DNA of 14,925 bases from CAZDDI01 sp964504195. Its GTDB lineage: Bacteria > Chloroflexota > Anaerolineae > B4-G1 > SLSP01. Positions 1-7,060 of this stretch are shown piece after piece. The position numbers and the translations under genes are program-made. Under the pieces are notes generated by a model, which worked only from the letters and a program-made list of their open reading frames with translations, made no database searches and was not told the DNA's origin. Where the stretch lies: the NCBI GenBank assembly GCA_964504195.1, contig CAZDDI010000086.1, positions 1 through 14,925 of the forward strand, in the 5' to 3' direction. Every line of letters begins with the position of its first letter. Position 1 is the first letter of the stretch.

Positions 1-78
1 AGCGACCGATTTCACATAAAACCTTATTTACGGATTAATTTCTTAAAATTCATAATTCGCTGGCTGCTAAAACTACGT

Positions 79-88
79 CCCCCCCCCC
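79..88. repeat. Ten-base C homopolymer in the tlyA leader
   Basis: An uninterrupted run of ten C residues lies about 20 bases before the tlyA start codon. The rest of the 1-107 stretch is AT-richer and includes one degenerate pair of 7-mers (AATTCAT then AATTCGC, 47-60). I see no convincing promoter and no Shine-Dalgarno sequence here. Length polymorphism or a sequencing length error would be easy in such a tract, but it lies outside the coding frame. Confidence 0.7.
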
Positions 89-107
89 TTGCAATTTTCC
101 AACTCCC

Positions 108-911
108 GTGTATCCTTCAACTGTGAACAAACAACGCTTGGATCAGTTGCTCGTCGCGCGCGGGCTGGTGGAGAGCCGCGCCCTGGCGCAGCGAGTGATT
201 CGCGCCGGCGAGGTGTTGGTTGCCGGCCAGCTGGCGGATAAGCCCGGTGCGCTCGTGGCGGAAACGGCCCTCATCACCCTGAAAGAAAAGCCCCCGTTTG
301 TGGGGCGCGGTGGCGAGAAGCTGGCTGCGGCCTTGGCGCGCTTCCCGGTCGCGGTGTCGGGCTGCGTCGCAGCGGACATCGGCGCTTCCACCGGCGGCTT
401 CACCGATTGCCTGCTCCAGCGCGGCGCGGCGCGCGTCTACGCGATTGATGTGGGCTACGGACAACTCGCCTGGGCGCTGCGCCAGGATCCACGCGTCGTC
501 GTGATGGAGCGCACCAACGCGCGCTATCTCGAAGCGCTGCCGGAGCCGGTGGGCCTGCTCGTCTCGGATGTCTCGTTCATCTCGCTACGCCTCATCTACG
601 AGGCGGCGGTGCGCTGGTTGACGCCCGGCGGCGAAGTGGTCTCGCTCATCAAACCCCAGTTCGAGGCGGGGCGGGGGCAGGTGGGCAAGGGCGGCGTCGT
701 GCGCGATGCGGCCATCCACCGGCAAGTGTTGGAGAACGTCGTCGCGGCGATGGGTGAGCTGGGACTAGCTCTGCAAGGCTTGATGCGCTCCCCCTTGCGC
801 GGCCCGGCAGGCAATATCGAATTCCTCGGCTGGTGGCGGTTAGGAGCGGAAGCGGGGGATTATGCCAGTTGCATCGCTGAGGCTATGCAAACAGTAGACA
901 GTAGACGGTAG
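108..911 (+). CDS. tlyA: TlyA family rRNA (cytidine-2'-O)-methyltransferase
   Basis: Predicted SAM-dependent 2'-O-methyltransferase of ribosomal RNA. Known TlyA enzymes methylate C1920 of 23S rRNA and, in the longer type, C1409 of 16S rRNA. The 267-residue product has an N-terminal S4 RNA-binding domain (about 9-67, RLDQLLVARGL) and then an FtsJ-like domain with the SAM loop DIGASTGGFTD (90-100). A likely K-D-K-E catalytic tetrad is visible: K71 in GRGGEK, D154 in SDVSF, K182 in IKPQFE and E238 in NIEF. Length fits the family. The start is uncertain: GTG 108 and GTG 123 both precede the conserved RLD and neither has a visible Shine-Dalgarno. The family core ends near residue 242; the tail is extra, and its last codons and TAG stop are made by a 7-bp repeat. 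The 'hemolysin' name seen in databases is historical. lepA, another ribosome-acting gene, follows after 72 bp. Confidence 0.93.
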   Translation: MYPSTVNKQRLDQLLVARGLVESRALAQRVIRAGEVLVAGQLADKPGALVAETALITLKEKPPFVGRGGEKLAAALARFPVAVSGCVAADIGASTGGFTDCLLQRGAARVYAIDVGYGQLAWALRQDPRVVVMERTNARYLEALPEPVGLLVSDVSFISLRLIYEAAVRWLTPGGEVVSLIKPQFEAGRGQVGKGGVVRDAAIHRQVLENVVAAMGELGLALQGLMRSPLRGPAGNIEFLGWWRLGAEAGDYASCIAEAMQTVDSRR

Positions 912-956
912 ACGGCAAAAATTCGCCATTCGCCATTTGAGATTTGCCGATTTGAA
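891..956 (+). repeat. Heptanucleotide repeat array between tlyA and lepA
   Basis: Two adjoining 7-bp arrays. The first is ACAGTAG, ACAGTAG, ACGGTAG (891-911), followed by a decayed unit ACGGCAA; it overlaps the end of tlyA and supplies its TAG stop. The second is ATTCGCC, ATTCGCC, ATTTGAG, ATTTGCC (921-948), one extra G, then ATTTGAA (950-956). The run stops about ten bases before the lepA Shine-Dalgarno. The 14-mer GATTTGCCGATTTG at 941-954 recurs exactly in the next spacer. Confidence 0.85.
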
Positions 957-966
957 GATTCGACAC

Positions 967-971
967 GGAGG
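967..971 (+). promoter_or_regulatory. lepA Shine-Dalgarno with long spacing
   Basis: GGAGG lies 12 bases before the ATG of lepA, which is longer than the usual 5-9. Residues just after that ATG match the conserved LepA N-terminus, so the start itself is not in doubt. No alternative start sits at a better distance. Confidence 0.6.
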
Positions 972-983
972 TACGGGCCATTT

Positions 984-2798
984 ATGGACCCTCAACACAT
1001 TCGGAATTTTAGCATTATTGCCCATATTGATCACGGCAAATCCACGCTGGCGGATCGCCTGTTGGATGTGACCGGGACGGTGGAGCATCGGAAGTTCTCG
1101 TCGCAATCGCAACTGCTCGATACGATGGATTTGGAGCAGGAGAAGGGCGTGACCATCAAGGCCTCGGCGGTGCAGATGCACTGGCGCGCGGCGGATGGGC
1201 AGGAGTACGAGTTCAATCTCATTGATACGCCCGGCCATGTGGACTTCGGCTACGAGGTGAGCCGGGCGCTGGCGGCGTGCGAGGGCGCGGTGTTGGTGGT
1301 GGATGCCACCCAGGGCATCGAAGCGCAAACCCTGGCGAATCTTTACCTTGCGCTGGAGAACGACCTGGAAGTAATCCCCGTCCTCAATAAAATTGATCTG
1401 GCGACGGCGCAGGTGGAGAAAGTCTCGCAAGAAGTGGGCGAGCTGCTCGGTGTGCCGCCGGAGGAGATCGTGGCGGTCTCGGCCAAAGAAGGCACCAATG
1501 TCGAGCAGATCTTGCAGGCCATTGTGGATCACGTCCCCCCGCCGACCACCTCTGCGGATGTAGACGCCCCCCTGCAAGCCCTGATCTTCGATTCGCACTA
1601 TGACTCCTATCGGGGCGTCATCGCCTATGTGCGCGTGCGCGAGGGTCGGGTCAACCGCAACACACAATTGCTGATGATGGCGACGGGCGCGAAGACGGAG
1701 CCGGTGGAAGTGGGCGTCTTCACGCCGGAGATGACCGCTGTGCCCGAACTTTTTGCCGGCGGGGTGGGCTACATCGCTACGGGCCTCAAGTCTGTGCGGG
1801 AGGCTCGCGTGGGCGATACCGTCACCGAAGTGCGGCGGCCCGCGCCCGCACCGTTGCCCGGCTATCAGCCCGCCAAGCCGATGGTCTTCGCCAGCCTGTA
1901 CCCTTCAGAGGCGGATGATTACGCCGGCCTGCGTGACGCGCTCGACAAGCTCCAGCTCAACGATGCCTCGCTATCCTTTATCCCCGAATCCTCGCAGGCG
2001 CTCAAGTTTGGCTTCCGCTGCGGGTTCTTGGGGCTGTTCCACATGGTCATCATCCAGGAGCGCCTGGAGCGCGAGTACGAGCAAGACCTGGTGGTGACGG
2101 CCCCTAGCGTGGCGTATCAGGTGAAGTTCAAGAACGGTCAGGAGGAGGAAATCCTCCGCCCCGCCGATTTGCCCGATCCCACCCTGCTCGACGAAATCCG
2201 CGAGCCGTGGATGAAAGTGCAGGTCATCACGCCGGTGGAGTACATTGGCGCGGTCATGGAAATCATGCGCAACAAGCGCGCCAACTTCCTGCTCACCGAA
2301 ACGCTTGATACACGTCGCGCCTTACTCACGTTCGAGGTGCCGCTGGCCGAGATGGTCATTGACCTGCACGACCGCATCAAATCCGCCACGCGCGGGTATG
2401 CTTCGATGGATTACAGCTTCGACAGTTATCGCGCCGACGATTTGGTGAAGGTGGATGTGCTGGTCAATGGCGAACCGGTGGACGCGCTGTCCATCATCGT
2501 CCACCGTGACAAGGCTTATGATCGCGGCTCGCTGCTCATCCGCAAGATGAAAGAAGTCATCCCGCGCCAGCTCTTCGAGGTACCGATTCAGGCCGCCACC
2601 GGCGGGAAAATCCTCGCGCGGGTCAACATCCAGGCCTTGCGGAAGGATGTGCTGGCGAAGTGCTATGGCGGTGATGTGACCCGCAAGCGCAAACTGCTGG
2701 AAAAGCAGAAGGCCGGCAAGAAACGCATGAAGATGCTGGGAAATATCATCATCCCGCAAGAAGCCTTCCTGGCAATGCTACGTTTGGATGATGATTAA
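984..2798 (+). CDS. lepA: Elongation factor 4 (LepA), translational GTPase
   Basis: Ribosome-associated GTPase of the EF-G-like group; LepA is reported to act on back-translocation and on 30S assembly or initiation under stress. The 604-residue length is typical. GTPase motifs are all visible: G1 AHIDHGKS (13-20), the G2 region around DLEQEKGVTIK (49-59), G3 DTPGH (81-85), G4 NKID (135-138) and G5 SAK (166-168). Domain II and the EF-G-like domains III and V follow. The LepA-specific C-terminus is present, including the basic stretch KRKLLEKQKAGKKRMK and GNIIIPQEAFLAML at the end. The ATG places IRNFSIIAHIDHGKS at the family-standard position. It lies between tlyA and a permease on the same strand, with repeat-filled spacers and no visible terminator. 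I see no missing key residue. Confidence 0.98.
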   Translation: MDPQHIRNFSIIAHIDHGKSTLADRLLDVTGTVEHRKFSSQSQLLDTMDLEQEKGVTIKASAVQMHWRAADGQEYEFNLIDTPGHVDFGYEVSRALAACEGAVLVVDATQGIEAQTLANLYLALENDLEVIPVLNKIDLATAQVEKVSQEVGELLGVPPEEIVAVSAKEGTNVEQILQAIVDHVPPPTTSADVDAPLQALIFDSHYDSYRGVIAYVRVREGRVNRNTQLLMMATGAKTEPVEVGVFTPEMTAVPELFAGGVGYIATGLKSVREARVGDTVTEVRRPAPAPLPGYQPAKPMVFASLYPSEADDYAGLRDALDKLQLNDASLSFIPESSQALKFGFRCGFLGLFHMVIIQERLEREYEQDLVVTAPSVAYQVKFKNGQEEEILRPADLPDPTLLDEIREPWMKVQVITPVEYIGAVMEIMRNKRANFLLTETLDTRRALLTFEVPLAEMVIDLHDRIKSATRGYASMDYSFDSYRADDLVKVDVLVNGEPVDALSIIVHRDKAYDRGSLLIRKMKEVIPRQLFEVPIQAATGGKILARVNIQALRKDVLAKCYGGDVTRKRKLLEKQKAGKKRMKMLGNIIIPQEAFLAMLRLDDD

Positions 2799-2819
2799 CG
2801 TAATGCGTAATACGTAAGC
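2799..2819 (+). repeat. Heptanucleotide repeat CGTAATR, three units
   Basis: CGTAATG, CGTAATA and CGTAAGC lie head to tail directly after the lepA stop codon. The unit differs from the second array in the same spacer, so two unrelated heptamers occupy one 97-bp gap. Confidence 0.75.
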
Positions 2820-2845
2820 AGAAATTCTCTCGTTACGCAGCATCA

Positions 2846-2881
2846 AATTTGTGATTTGCGATTTGCGATTTGCCGATTTGC
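2846..2881 (+). repeat. Heptanucleotide repeat GATTTGC, about five units
   Basis: AATTTGT (degenerate), then GATTTGC three times in phase (2853-2873), one extra C, then GATTTGC (2875-2881). The array ends three bases before the AGGAGG of the next gene. The 14-mer at 2867-2880 is identical to 941-954 in the tlyA-lepA spacer. The interruption by a single extra base before the last unit has the same layout in both places. Confidence 0.88.
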
Positions 2882-2884
2882 AAC

Positions 2885-2890
2885 AGGAGG
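2885..2890 (+). promoter_or_regulatory. Shine-Dalgarno of the AI-2E permease gene
   Basis: AGGAGG with five bases to ATG 2896. It decides the start: the open frame runs back to a GTG at 2851, but those extra codons are made of the 7-bp repeat and lie upstream of this site. Confidence 0.85.
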
Positions 2891-2895
2891 TTCCT

Positions 2896-4065
2896 ATGTC
2901 CACTTTGACGGATCGCTGGTTTGGCATCCCGCTGGCGCGGCGCAAGCGGTTAGTATTGTTGGTGGGATTGCTGGCTTTTATCGTCCTGGTGATGTGGTCG
3001 GCGCAAGGGGTGTTATTACCGTTTGGTTTTGGGCTGTTGATGGCCTACCTCTTGACACCGTTGGTGGAATTTCTCGATGCGCGTTTCCAGGGCTGGGGCA
3101 AACGGCGCGGGCTGCGGTGGCTGCGGGTGATCGGGCGCAGCCTGGCGATTGTCATTGCCTACCTGCTCGTATTGGCGATTTTGGTAGGGTTTATCTCGCT
3201 CGTTGTGCCGATGGTGGTGGATCAGGCGCAGAAATTGTGGGCAGCACGTGATGCAGTATCCGGGCAACTCGGCAAATGGATTGACGACATCACCGAGCAG
3301 TACCGCTTGTTGCCACCGACTATCCAACAGCAGGCGGAGGAGCAGTTGGGGAAGCTGGGTGAGTATGCTGTCAAAATCATCGAACAGACGCTCACCGGCA
3401 CGGCGGGCGTGATTTCGTACACCTTGAGCCTTCTGCTGGCGTTCTTGATTGTGCCGTTCTGGACCTTCTTCGTGATCAAAGACTCCCAGAAATTGCAGGA
3501 GATGTTTTACAGCTGGATTCCAGACATGCTCCATGCTGATATATCCTGCCTGGGCAAGCTGGTAGGACGCACATTGGGGGCGTATCTGCGCGGGCAGCTG
3601 GTGATGGGGCTGGCTATCAGCATCATCAGTTTGATAGGCTTTACGGCGTTAGGGTTGGATTACACGCTATTGTTGGCCGTCATCGCGGGAATTTTCGAGC
3701 TGGTGCCCAATATCGGCCCTTGGTTGGGCGGCATTCCGGCGGTCGTGGTGGCGCTGACGCGTGATCCCACTACGGCGATGGCGACGGCGATATTTATCCT
3801 GATATTACAACAAGTGGAGAATGTCTTGCTTGCTCCGCGCATCATTGGGGAGAGTGTGCAGTTGCATCCGGTGGTGATCATGCTCGTGTTGATTATTGGC
3901 AGCGAGATCGCGGGGTTGTTAGGCCTTTTCCTTGCGCCTATTGTGGCGGCGTTAGTGCGGGATGTGTTCCGTTATTTCTACTATCGTAGCCTGGACGAGC
4001 CGCTGCCCCCGCAGCTGGCTTTGCAACGTGCGGTAGATCCGAAAGGGTTCCACGTGGCGTGGTAA
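2896..4065 (+). CDS. AI-2E family (PF01594-type) membrane permease
   Basis: Polytopic inner-membrane protein of 389 residues in the AI-2E transporter family. Characterised members include the autoinducer-2 exporter TqsA and sodium/proton antiporters, so the substrate cannot be read from the sequence. It has an N-terminal pair of helices (about 19-60), a third near 84-108, and a soluble, Gln/Glu-rich helical stretch (about 110-160). A membrane helix follows near 165-190, then the conserved C-terminal bundle. Family marks there are RGQLVMG, GIFELVPNIGPWLGGIP, the QQVENVLLAPRIIGESVQLHP region and GLLGLFLAPIVAALVRD. The ATG start is set by an AGGAGG five bases upstream. It lies 97 bp after lepA and 37 bp before the cyclase gene on the same strand, probably co-transcribed; no functional link to translation is implied. 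Confidence 0.93.
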   Translation: MSTLTDRWFGIPLARRKRLVLLVGLLAFIVLVMWSAQGVLLPFGFGLLMAYLLTPLVEFLDARFQGWGKRRGLRWLRVIGRSLAIVIAYLLVLAILVGFISLVVPMVVDQAQKLWAARDAVSGQLGKWIDDITEQYRLLPPTIQQQAEEQLGKLGEYAVKIIEQTLTGTAGVISYTLSLLLAFLIVPFWTFFVIKDSQKLQEMFYSWIPDMLHADISCLGKLVGRTLGAYLRGQLVMGLAISIISLIGFTALGLDYTLLLAVIAGIFELVPNIGPWLGGIPAVVVALTRDPTTAMATAIFILILQQVENVLLAPRIIGESVQLHPVVIMLVLIIGSEIAGLLGLFLAPIVAALVRDVFRYFYYRSLDEPLPPQLALQRAVDPKGFHVAW

Positions 4066-4102
4066 TCACGCCCTCTAATCTTGACACTTCAAAGGTATCT
4101 CT

Positions 4103-7060
4103 GTGTTAATTTTCTTGTTTACGGATATTGAAGGTTCCACCGAGTTGTGGACGCGCTACCCGCACGCGATGGAAGCGGCGCTTGCGCAGCATGATACGCT
4201 GCTCAAGGGCCTGATCACGCAGCATGGCGGGCAGGTTATCAAACATACAGGAGATGGGCTTTTTGTTGTTTTTGAGGGCGGCGAACCGTTAGCCTGTGCG
4301 ATTGCGATGCAGCGCGCGCTCGCGCAGCAGGATTGGGGCGAGACTGGCGCGCTGCGCGTGCGGATAGCCCTGCACACAGGTGTAGCGCGCAAGCGTGAAG
4401 CGGATTATTTCGGTCTGGAGGTGAGCCGCACGGCCCGGTTGCTCTCTGCCGGGTGGGGTGGGCAAATCCTGCTGAGTTGTGAGCTGGCGCGGGCGGTCGC
4501 TCTTCCTGCTGGCGCAACGCTATACGATCTCGGTAATCATCTGCTCAAAGATTTGGGGGAGCCTCAGCACATCTATCAGCTCCAGCATGTGGATTTGCCC
4601 GCGCAGCAATTTCCTCCGTTGCGCACGTTGACGATTCATTCTCACAATCTCCCGGCGCAATCTACCCCTTTCATCGGGCGGGTTCAGGAATTGCGTGAGA
4701 TCGCCACCCGCCTGGCTGAGCCTACCTGTCGGTTACTCACGCTCGTTGGGCCGGGGGGCATGGGAAAAACGCGCCTGGCGCTCCAGGCTGGCGCTGAGCT
4801 GGTGGCGAATTTTACGCATGGCGTTTACTTTGTCCCCCTGGCGGCTTTGACCTCGAGCGAGTTTCTGATCCCCGCAATTGCTGACGCGCTGCATATCTCC
4901 TTCTATCATCGCGATACCCTTCAAACACAGCTTTTCAATTATCTACAGGAAAAGCAGTTGCTTCTAATTCTCGACAACTTCGAGCATATTATAGCGGGCG
5001 CGCCTTTGGTGGCGGAATTGCGCGCGCGCGCGCCCGGTCTTAAAGTGCTTGTTACCTCGCGTGAGCGGTTGAATGTACAGGGGGAAACGCTGCTATCTGT
5101 TGCCGGGTTGGCCTTGCCGACTGTGATGCCCATGGCGGGGGAGCTCTCTGAGGCAGAGGAGCTCTTCTTGCAGCACGCGCAACGTATAGACCCGGCGCTC
5201 GATCTTACTGCACAGCGGGCGGCTATGGCGCGGGTTTGCGCACGGCTCTTGGGGATGCCGCTGGCCCTCGAACTGGCGGCCTCTTGGCTGCGCTTGCTTA
5301 CGTGTGCAGAAATTGAGGCGGAGCTGGAGCACAGTTTCGAGCTCCTTAGCAGCACCATGCGCGATACACCGGAACGCCACCGCAGTTTGCGCGCTGTCTT
5401 TGAGTATTCCTGGCAGTTGTTGAGCGAACCGGAAAAACGCGCCGCGCAAATGTTGGCGGTCTTCCAGGGTGATTTCCGCCGGGAGGCCGCACTCGTTGTG
5501 TTGCGCCCATCGGATGCGCCCGCCTCTACGGTAGAACTTTTGAGCTTGCTGGCGGCATTGGTAGATAAATCGCTCTTGCAGCGGCGCGCTGATGGCCGGT
5601 ATGCCATGCACACCCTGCTACATCAGTACACGCTGGAGAAATTGCACGCTGAGCCAGTGTTGGCCGAGCAAGTGCGGCGGCGACATAGCGATTATTACAG
5701 CGCGTTCTTGCAGCAATGCCAGCCGGAACTGGAAGGGTCGCAGCAGCTCGCGGCGCTTACGGCTATGGCTGAGGGCTTCGAAGATGTGCGTGCCATGTGG
5801 CACTGGGCCGCGCAACAACGTGACGTAAGTTTGTTGGGTAGCAGTTTGCACAGTTTGGCCCTTTTTATGACGATGCGTGGGCGTTTTCAGGAGGGTATTG
5901 CGCTCTTTGAAGTGGCGTTGGCTGTGCTTGACGCCCTTTCTACGCCTGAAGCCGCCCAGTTACATGGATGGCTGTTAGCGTATAGAGCCGATTTTGTTTC
6001 TTTCTGCGACGAATATGAGCGCGCGCGTGAGTTGGCAGAAGCAGCCCTGGCGGTCAATCAACAGTTAGCGGCGTTACAGGCTGTGGCGTTTACCCTCACT
6101 ACCTTAGGCCGCATTGCTCAGCAGCAAAATGACTATCCGCGCGCGACAGTGTATTATCAGCAGGCCTTGGAGCATAATATCACCGCCGGCAATCAGTCCC
6201 GGCAGGCGCAAGTCCTTGATCAATTAGGTGTTCTGGCCTGGACGCAGGGCAACTATACCGAGGCGCGGGGATATTATGAACGTAGTTTGGCTTTATATCG
6301 GGCCGCGGAGAATTTGTACGGTATAGCCAGAGTCCTGGATCATCTAGGGGTGTTGGCGCGCGATACTGGCGATGTGGAGACGGCGCGGGATTATTTACAG
6401 CAAAGCCACGCGAGTCTGGAAACATTAGACGCGCGGATGTTGTTGGCCTACACTGCCAATCATTTAGCGGGGGTGCTCGCTGTGCTGGGCGATTTACCGG
6501 CGGCAGAACCTTACTTCAAGCAATGTATCGCCATCGGCAAAGACTTGGGTGAGCGGCGCACTGTGGCCTATGCGCTCTATGATTGGGGGCAAATGTTGGG
6601 GGTGCAGGGCGACCAGGAGACGGCTCAGACGATGCTGGAAGAGGCGCTGGGCGTGTTCGAGACTCTGGGGGATCAGTTTGGGGAGCTCATCGCGCGAGTC
6701 GGGCTGGGGGAACTAGCTCTGGAATACGAGGACTTGGAACTGGCGCGCACCTATTTGCTGAGCGCCGGCCGCCTTGAAGCCACGCTCCAAAATTTATGGT
6801 TGCTATCGCAAGTATTGCTTGGGTGGGTGCATTATCTATCCACAATAGGCGATTGGGAGCTGCTGGTAGAAATCCTGGGGTATCTGCGTGAGTCGGGGGA
6901 CGAATTGCATTATTTTGAATCCCGTGTGGCAGATTGGTTGGAGCAAGCCCAGACCCAACTATCCGCTGCCGCTTTTGCCGCGGCCCTCACGCGCAGGCAA
7001 AATGCTACGCCAGCTGAAATGCTACAGCTGGTGGAACGGCATGGCCTTACGCGCGCGTGA
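4103..7060 (+). CDS. Class III cyclase-STAND ATPase-TPR signalling protein
   Basis: Large (985-residue) predicted cytoplasmic signalling protein. Residues 1-160 are a class III nucleotide cyclase homology domain: metal-binding D8 (FTDIEGST) and D51 (GDGLF), adenine-selecting K47 and D101, and transition-state R112. The usual Asn of the VNxAAR motif is Ser108, so catalytic output is doubtful. Residues about 185-520 form a STAND/NB-ARC-like ATPase with Walker A GPGGMGKT (216-223), Walker B LLLILDN (286-292), VTSRERL (317-323) and a GMPLALELAA motif. From 662 to 901 come six TPR units of exactly 40 residues, then a decaying seventh. No DNA-binding HTH is visible, unlike related LuxR- or AfsR-type regulators. 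The GTG start has AAAGG seven bases upstream and gives the standard FLFTDIEGST beginning. The ligand and the output are unknown. Its end overlaps the convergent transporter gene by 14 bp. Confidence 0.9.
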   Translation: MLIFLFTDIEGSTELWTRYPHAMEAALAQHDTLLKGLITQHGGQVIKHTGDGLFVVFEGGEPLACAIAMQRALAQQDWGETGALRVRIALHTGVARKREADYFGLEVSRTARLLSAGWGGQILLSCELARAVALPAGATLYDLGNHLLKDLGEPQHIYQLQHVDLPAQQFPPLRTLTIHSHNLPAQSTPFIGRVQELREIATRLAEPTCRLLTLVGPGGMGKTRLALQAGAELVANFTHGVYFVPLAALTSSEFLIPAIADALHISFYHRDTLQTQLFNYLQEKQLLLILDNFEHIIAGAPLVAELRARAPGLKVLVTSRERLNVQGETLLSVAGLALPTVMPMAGELSEAEELFLQHAQRIDPALDLTAQRAAMARVCARLLGMPLALELAASWLRLLTCAEIEAELEHSFELLSSTMRDTPERHRSLRAVFEYSWQLLSEPEKRAAQMLAVFQGDFRREAALVVLRPSDAPASTVELLSLLAALVDKSLLQRRADGRYAMHTLLHQYTLEKLHAEPVLAEQVRRRHSDYYSAFLQQCQPELEGSQQLAALTAMAEGFEDVRAMWHWAAQQRDVSLLGSSLHSLALFMTMRGRFQEGIALFEVALAVLDALSTPEAAQLHGWLLAYRADFVSFCDEYERARELAEAALAVNQQLAALQAVAFTLTTLGRIAQQQNDYPRATVYYQQALEHNITAGNQSRQAQVLDQLGVLAWTQGNYTEARGYYERSLALYRAAENLYGIARVLDHLGVLARDTGDVETARDYLQQSHASLETLDARMLLAYTANHLAGVLAVLGDLPAAEPYFKQCIAIGKDLGERRTVAYALYDWGQMLGVQGDQETAQTMLEEALGVFETLGDQFGELIARVGLGELALEYEDLELARTYLLSAGRLEATLQNLWLLSQVLLGWVHYLSTIGDWELLVEILGYLRESGDELHYFESRVADWLEQAQTQLSAAAFAAALTRRQNATPAEMLQLVERHGLTRA

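Noticed and set aside
108..911. Hemolysin function for the first gene
   Set aside because: TlyA homologs carry the old hemolysin name, but the S4 domain and K-D-K-E methyltransferase residues support an rRNA methyltransferase.
840..1667. 275-codon minus-strand open frame opposite tlyA and lepA
   Set aside because: It lies antisense to the GTPase domain of lepA, is His/Arg-rich as expected for a shadow frame, and crosses the repeat-filled spacer.
4081..4110. A consensus TTGACA just before the cyclase gene, with GTTAAT 18 bases further on
   Set aside because: The implied transcription start would fall inside the coding region after the GTG start, and that start gives the standard cyclase N-terminus with a good AAAGG upstream. 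The -10 match is poor.
4103..7060. Anti-phage STAND (Avs-like) defence protein
   Set aside because: Cyclase-STAND-TPR proteins of this kind are common regulators. There is no nuclease, protease or TIR effector domain, and the neighbours are housekeeping and transport genes.
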